A stretch of DNA of 64,000 bases from Plantago ovata (lineage: Eukaryota > Streptophyta > Magnoliopsida > Lamiales > Plantaginaceae), in contig CM051455.1 of NCBI GenBank assembly GCA_028274465.1, positions 136,744,096 to 136,808,095 of the forward strand, in the 5' to 3' direction. The position numbers were made by a program, and so were the translations under genes. The notes under the pieces were generated by a model. The model worked only from the letters and a program-made list of their open reading frames with translations, was not told the DNA's origin and did not search any database. This document shows positions 58,501 to 64,000 of this stretch, piece after piece. Within the stretch, counting starts at the first letter, position 1; each line of letters begins with the position of its first letter.

Positions 58501-58618
58501 TAAAGCTTCACTTTGGCAGGAGATGAACAAAATTGAAGGATACAGGCAAACTAAACGGGATCCAAAGGAGCACATCGAGAGCTACAAGAAGCGTTTCTTG
58601 ACAGTATTGTCGTCATAA
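55538..58618 (+). CDS. GSTL: Glutathione S-transferase, lambda class, with N-terminal transit peptide
   Basis: Nine exons: 55538-55728, 56337-56414, 56954-57014, 57173-57259, 57338-57436, 57848-57950, 58028-58104, 58274-58381 and 58520-58618. GT-AG throughout, 301 codons with the stop. Residues 1 to about 60 are basic and Ser/His-rich, like a plastid transit peptide. The thioredoxin-fold domain contains LYISYSCPYAQRAWIARNCK. In it Cys97 takes the place of the usual catalytic Ser, the mark of lambda GSTs, which act as glutathione-dependent oxidoreductases/deglutathionylases, for example on quercetin conjugates. VPSLEHNNEVKGESLDLIRY is the cis-Pro and glutathione-binding loop. The helical domain holds FDDIEAALSKFNDGPFLLGQ and VDIAYAPFIERFQPFLLEV. 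No lesion seen; likely functional. A DHAR is the main alternative, but the SCPYAQR motif and GLQD context favour GSTL. Confidence 0.92.
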
Positions 58619-58980
58619 GTTACTGACATACACTATAATAGCAACAACAACAACAATGCGAGCCGGGGATGAACCAAAGAAAAGGTGCACTATTCTAAAC
58701 TCCCTGAATCTTCAGCACATTGCAGTTTAACTTGAGACTGGAACATTGAGTAAATGTAAATCGCAACAATCCAAGTGCCTGTATATATGTCTAAATCGCT
58801 ATATTATTCTGAAGTTATAAATTTCAGAGGGTTTGTAACAACTCTCTGGATGTTATAAATTCAAGATGTAACAACTCTTCATTTACCCAGATGAGATCCA
58901 TAGAAAATGACATTTAATTATTTAAAAAAAAAAACACACAAGTTGTCCATAAGGCAAAACATAGCAGATCTTCTCTCCAG
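58619..58980. other. Intergenic: GSTL 3' UTR meeting the ubiquitin-eL40 3' region (convergent genes)
   Basis: The block gtccataaggcaaaac (58944) just past the eL40 stop recurs at 60737 beside the second copy. No further gene. Confidence 0.5.
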
Positions 58981-60730
<1,750 letters not shown>

Positions 60731-61222
60731 AGACACCGTCCATAGGGCAAAACAAAAAAGATCTTCTCTCCGGTCATTACCGAAACCGCCCAAGCTTCTT
60801 CTTAGACCATAAATATCAGCCACCACCCACCACCCACCCCACTATCCAATTTCAAATAAAAAATTAATTTCTCTCTCATACACATACCCCATCCTTCAAC
60901 CAACCCACCACAACACCAAAAACCACATTTATCCATGACCACCCACCATCCAATCAATTCAATTTATTTGTTTTTTTATTTTCTTATTATCATTTAATAA
61001 TTATAGTATAATAATTGTATATTATTATAAAATTACTGTATTAATCTAAAAAAGTTCTCTAATTTTCCGAAATAACAAATTAAGCATTATTATATTAATA
61101 AAGTACAACCATTACTAAAATTACTAAAGGAAAAAAAATTAATATTACAATATTTTTATAAATTGATTACAACGAAAAACATGAAATGCAGAATTATGAA
61201 AAAACGAAATAAAAATACATAT

Positions 61223-61700
61223 TTAGTCCTCCTCATTGAAATTCTCCCATATGTGCTCAATCAAGTCGTTCATAAGTTCCTTGTGCGCCTCTCTGTTCCG
61301 AAGTTGATCCCTGTTAGTCATATATTGGGCAACACTTGCAATTCGTTCCATGGAGAAGTTGAAAATGGGATTCACATAGCCTTCTTCAGGCTCTTCTTGG
61401 TTGACCTGTCTCGTCCGATCATTCATAAATTCTTTGGGATCGGTATAGTTCAGATAAGTGTCTCTTTCATCCTCCACTATCATATTGTGCATGATGATAC
61501 ACGCATGCATAATTGTCCCCATGGCATGTCGATCCCATAGAAAACATGGATTTTTTATAAATGCGAATCGAGCTTGTAGAACACCAAATGCCCGTTCAAC
61601 ATCTTTCCTAACAGACTCTTGATGTTGAGCAAATAACTTGTGCTTACGGACAATAGGAGACTTGATAGATTTGACAAATGCAGCCCATCCTGGATTATGA
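61223..61700 (-). pseudogene. PIF/Harbinger DDE transposase, C-terminal fragment
   Basis: The open minus-strand frame reads KHKLFAQHQESVRKDVERAF then GVLQARFAFIKNPCFLW, MHACIIMHNMIVEDERD and a tail ending ENFNEED. RKDVERAFGVLQ holds the third acidic residue of the DDE triad and HNMIVEDE is the family hallmark. The N-terminal DDE part is replaced by the AT tract at 61711-61790. No second ORF (Myb-like) present. Confidence 0.88.
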
Positions 61701-61701
61701 A

Positions 61702-61793
<92 letters not shown>

Positions 61794-61910
61794 TTAAATA
61801 ATAAAAATATCAGATAATATAAAAGATAATAATAAAATCTAAAAAGATAATTAAAAAGATAAATGGAAAATAAAAAAAAATGGACTAATAGGAGGGGGAC
61901 AAGTCCATAT

Positions 61911-62038
61911 ATGCCACCAGCCGGTGGCTGGTGGCATCATGGGCGCACGTGCGCCCATTGCTTTATTTTTTTTTTAAATGGCTGGTCACTGTGGGGCCCA
62001 CTGTACAGTGGCCACCAAACAGTGACCACCCATACACC
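61911..62038. repeat. Subterminal palindrome cluster of the Harbinger element
   Basis: Three perfect inverted repeats in a row. 61911-61937: 12-base arms around ggt (atgccaccagcc). 61939-61958: 20-base palindrome atgggcgcacgtgcgcccat. 61999-62010: cactgtacagtg. A wider pair, ggtcactgt at 61984 and acagtgacc at 62030, encloses the last. GC-rich compared with the rest of the element. Confidence 0.9.
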
Positions 62039-62285
62039 GATATTATCGGTCTTAGGCCTCAACTGGTTGTTGTGGCCACACTTCTTCTTCCTACAGTTGA
62101 CAACACGTGGAGGCAAGTGCGCATAGCATTTGCGGCAAATCATCTTATCCTCATTGTATCTCCTCGCCAATTCTTTCAGAGACGGCTCAATAAAAAATAA
62201 AACCTCCCCTGAGCTTGAGAACCAGATGAAGCTTAGACTCTTTCTGGATATTGTAATCAGCTAACGTTCGGCCTTCTTCCGGCTA

Positions 62286-63356
<1,071 letters not shown>

Positions 63357-63701
63357 ATGCATGTTATGGCAGCACAAGTACATTCACTAGGCACCCGGGC
63401 ATTGCCTGATTGTTTGGTTGTTGCCGCTGTAACATTGACAATAATGATAGGGGAAGAAGGTGAATGTTACGCCCTTTGCTATAGGGAACTTGGTGATTCA
63501 GGGTGGACGACTACTGGTGAAATTTTGCTGGAAGACGAGTTTTCGTTTTGCAATCCTGTGTCTGCAATGGTTTATACGAGTATTATTTTCTTGGTGTTGA
63601 TGGCTTATCTAGTTTTCACTAATTGCAGTTTCAGTACAGCAATTGTAGGTCACTTTTTTTCAAGAATCTTCATTCTCCTGCTAGCTATTCTATACACTTG
63701 A
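63357..63701 (+). CDS. Unassigned ORF, possible F-box DUF295-like remnant
   Basis: 114 codons from ATG at 63357. PDCLVVAAVTLTIM then CYRELGDSGWTTTGEILLED weakly recall the DUF295 region of plant F-box proteins (D..W.. after a Cys/Tyr-Arg stretch). The C-terminus is hydrophobic (SIIFLVLMAYLVFTNCS; IFILLLAILYT), which DUF295 proteins lack. No introns, leader or partner exon identified. It may be a chance ORF. Confidence 0.25.
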   Translation: MHVMAAQVHSLGTRALPDCLVVAAVTLTIMIGEEGECYALCYRELGDSGWTTTGEILLEDEFSFCNPVSAMVYTSIIFLVLMAYLVFTNCSFSTAIVGHFFSRIFILLLAILYT

Positions 63702-64000
63702 TTCCACAGCTCAACTCAGCAACACCCCAATTCTTCATCATGTCCTACTTCATCCTGTGGCATCATAAGCTACCTTTTCAGATTAACAGGCGATAATCAT
63801 ATATTCTTTGGTTTCAACAATCCAACTTTCAGCCTGAGTTGCCGCAACAATCAGGCTATATATACTAACCGTAAGATCAAGAAACTATGTCGTACAAGTA
63901 AACTACGACGATTTCACAATCAGGCTGGTTGGTTTGATCCCAACACAGACATGGCTTATCTCTGTTCCTGTCCTGTTTACACCAATACATATGATGGACT
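63702..64000. other. Right edge of the window; nothing coding seen
   Basis: Contains a caatcaggct motif three times (63849, 63919 region) but no gene structure on either strand. Confidence 0.3.

Larger units (their letters stand above)
60805..62051. mobile_element. PIF/Harbinger element (1,247 bases) inserted in ubiquitin-eL40 copy 2, TTA target duplication
   Basis: Left TIR GACCATAAATATCAGCC and right TIR (reverse complement) GACCGATAATATCGGTG. They are flanked by TTA at 60802-60804 and 62052-62054, the target duplication usual for this superfamily. It carries the C-terminal part of the transposase and an AT microsatellite (61711-61790). Internally deleted and non-autonomous. Confidence 0.88.

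Overview
The window is nuclear DNA of a flowering plant, most likely a eudicot. It is AT-rich, genes are split by GT-AG introns, and the recognisable proteins are plant families: ITPK4, plant-type NOT4, mTERF, PPR, SEC10, AMT1, a lambda-class glutathione transferase and ubiquitin-eL40. I cannot place the clade from sequence alone. No RNA gene, CRISPR array or prokaryotic feature was seen. All exon borders below were read by eye from splice signals and frame continuity.

Layout. 1-3970 (-): 5' part of an ITPK4 inositol phosphate kinase gene with a 36-base micro-exon, running off the left edge. 4597-9040: an inactivated Mutator-like element with long TIRs, carrying a plant-mobile-domain gene (+) opposite a transposase/OTU-protease gene (-). 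9-21 kb: mostly repeats (PIF/Harbinger-like element, SINE, Stowaway-type MITEs, LINE tails), with a dead MEF22-like PPR gene at 13.5-15.0 kb and an unassigned Cys-rich gene at 16.2 kb. 22182-27881 (+): an intact CCR4-NOT subunit 4 E3 ligase gene of 11 coding exons and 826 codons before the stop. 30.8-31.0 kb (-): a broken RPS15 fragment. 31592-32854 (-): an intact mTERF gene. 34247-40524 (-): the first 12 exons of SEC10, with a premature stop and no 3' half. 41.6-43.2 kb: LTR-like sequence. 43.5-45.9 kb: LINE fragments, one split by a TIR element. 45345-47127 (+): a second mTERF gene with an unusual N-terminal part, followed by a third mTERF remnant. 48447-49757 (-): the last three exons of SEC11. 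51501-53141 (-): a 5'-truncated, frameshifted AMT1. A 1.2-kb direct repeat on both sides of AMT1 (49464-50680 and 53770-54980) duplicates one SEC11 exon. 55538-58618 (+): an intact plastid-type GST lambda gene. 58981-59382 (-): an intact ubiquitin-eL40 ORF with an altered tail. 60.7-62.5 kb: a decayed second ubiquitin-eL40 copy split by a 1.25-kb PIF/Harbinger element with TTA target duplications. 63.3-63.7 kb: an unassigned ORF.

The intact genes are housekeeping genes with no operon-like link: mRNA decay and ubiquitylation (NOT4), organelle gene expression (two mTERFs), redox chemistry (GSTL), ubiquitin and ribosome supply. The main theme is decay and rearrangement: partial copies of SEC10, SEC11, AMT1, PPR, RPS15 and ubiquitin-eL40 lie among nested transposons. 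I found no convincing undescribed molecular system. The most notable items are the PMD/OTU Mutator-like element, the SEC11-AMT1 duplication structure, the nested Harbinger insertion with subterminal palindromes, and the mTERF gene with an unexplained N-terminal region.
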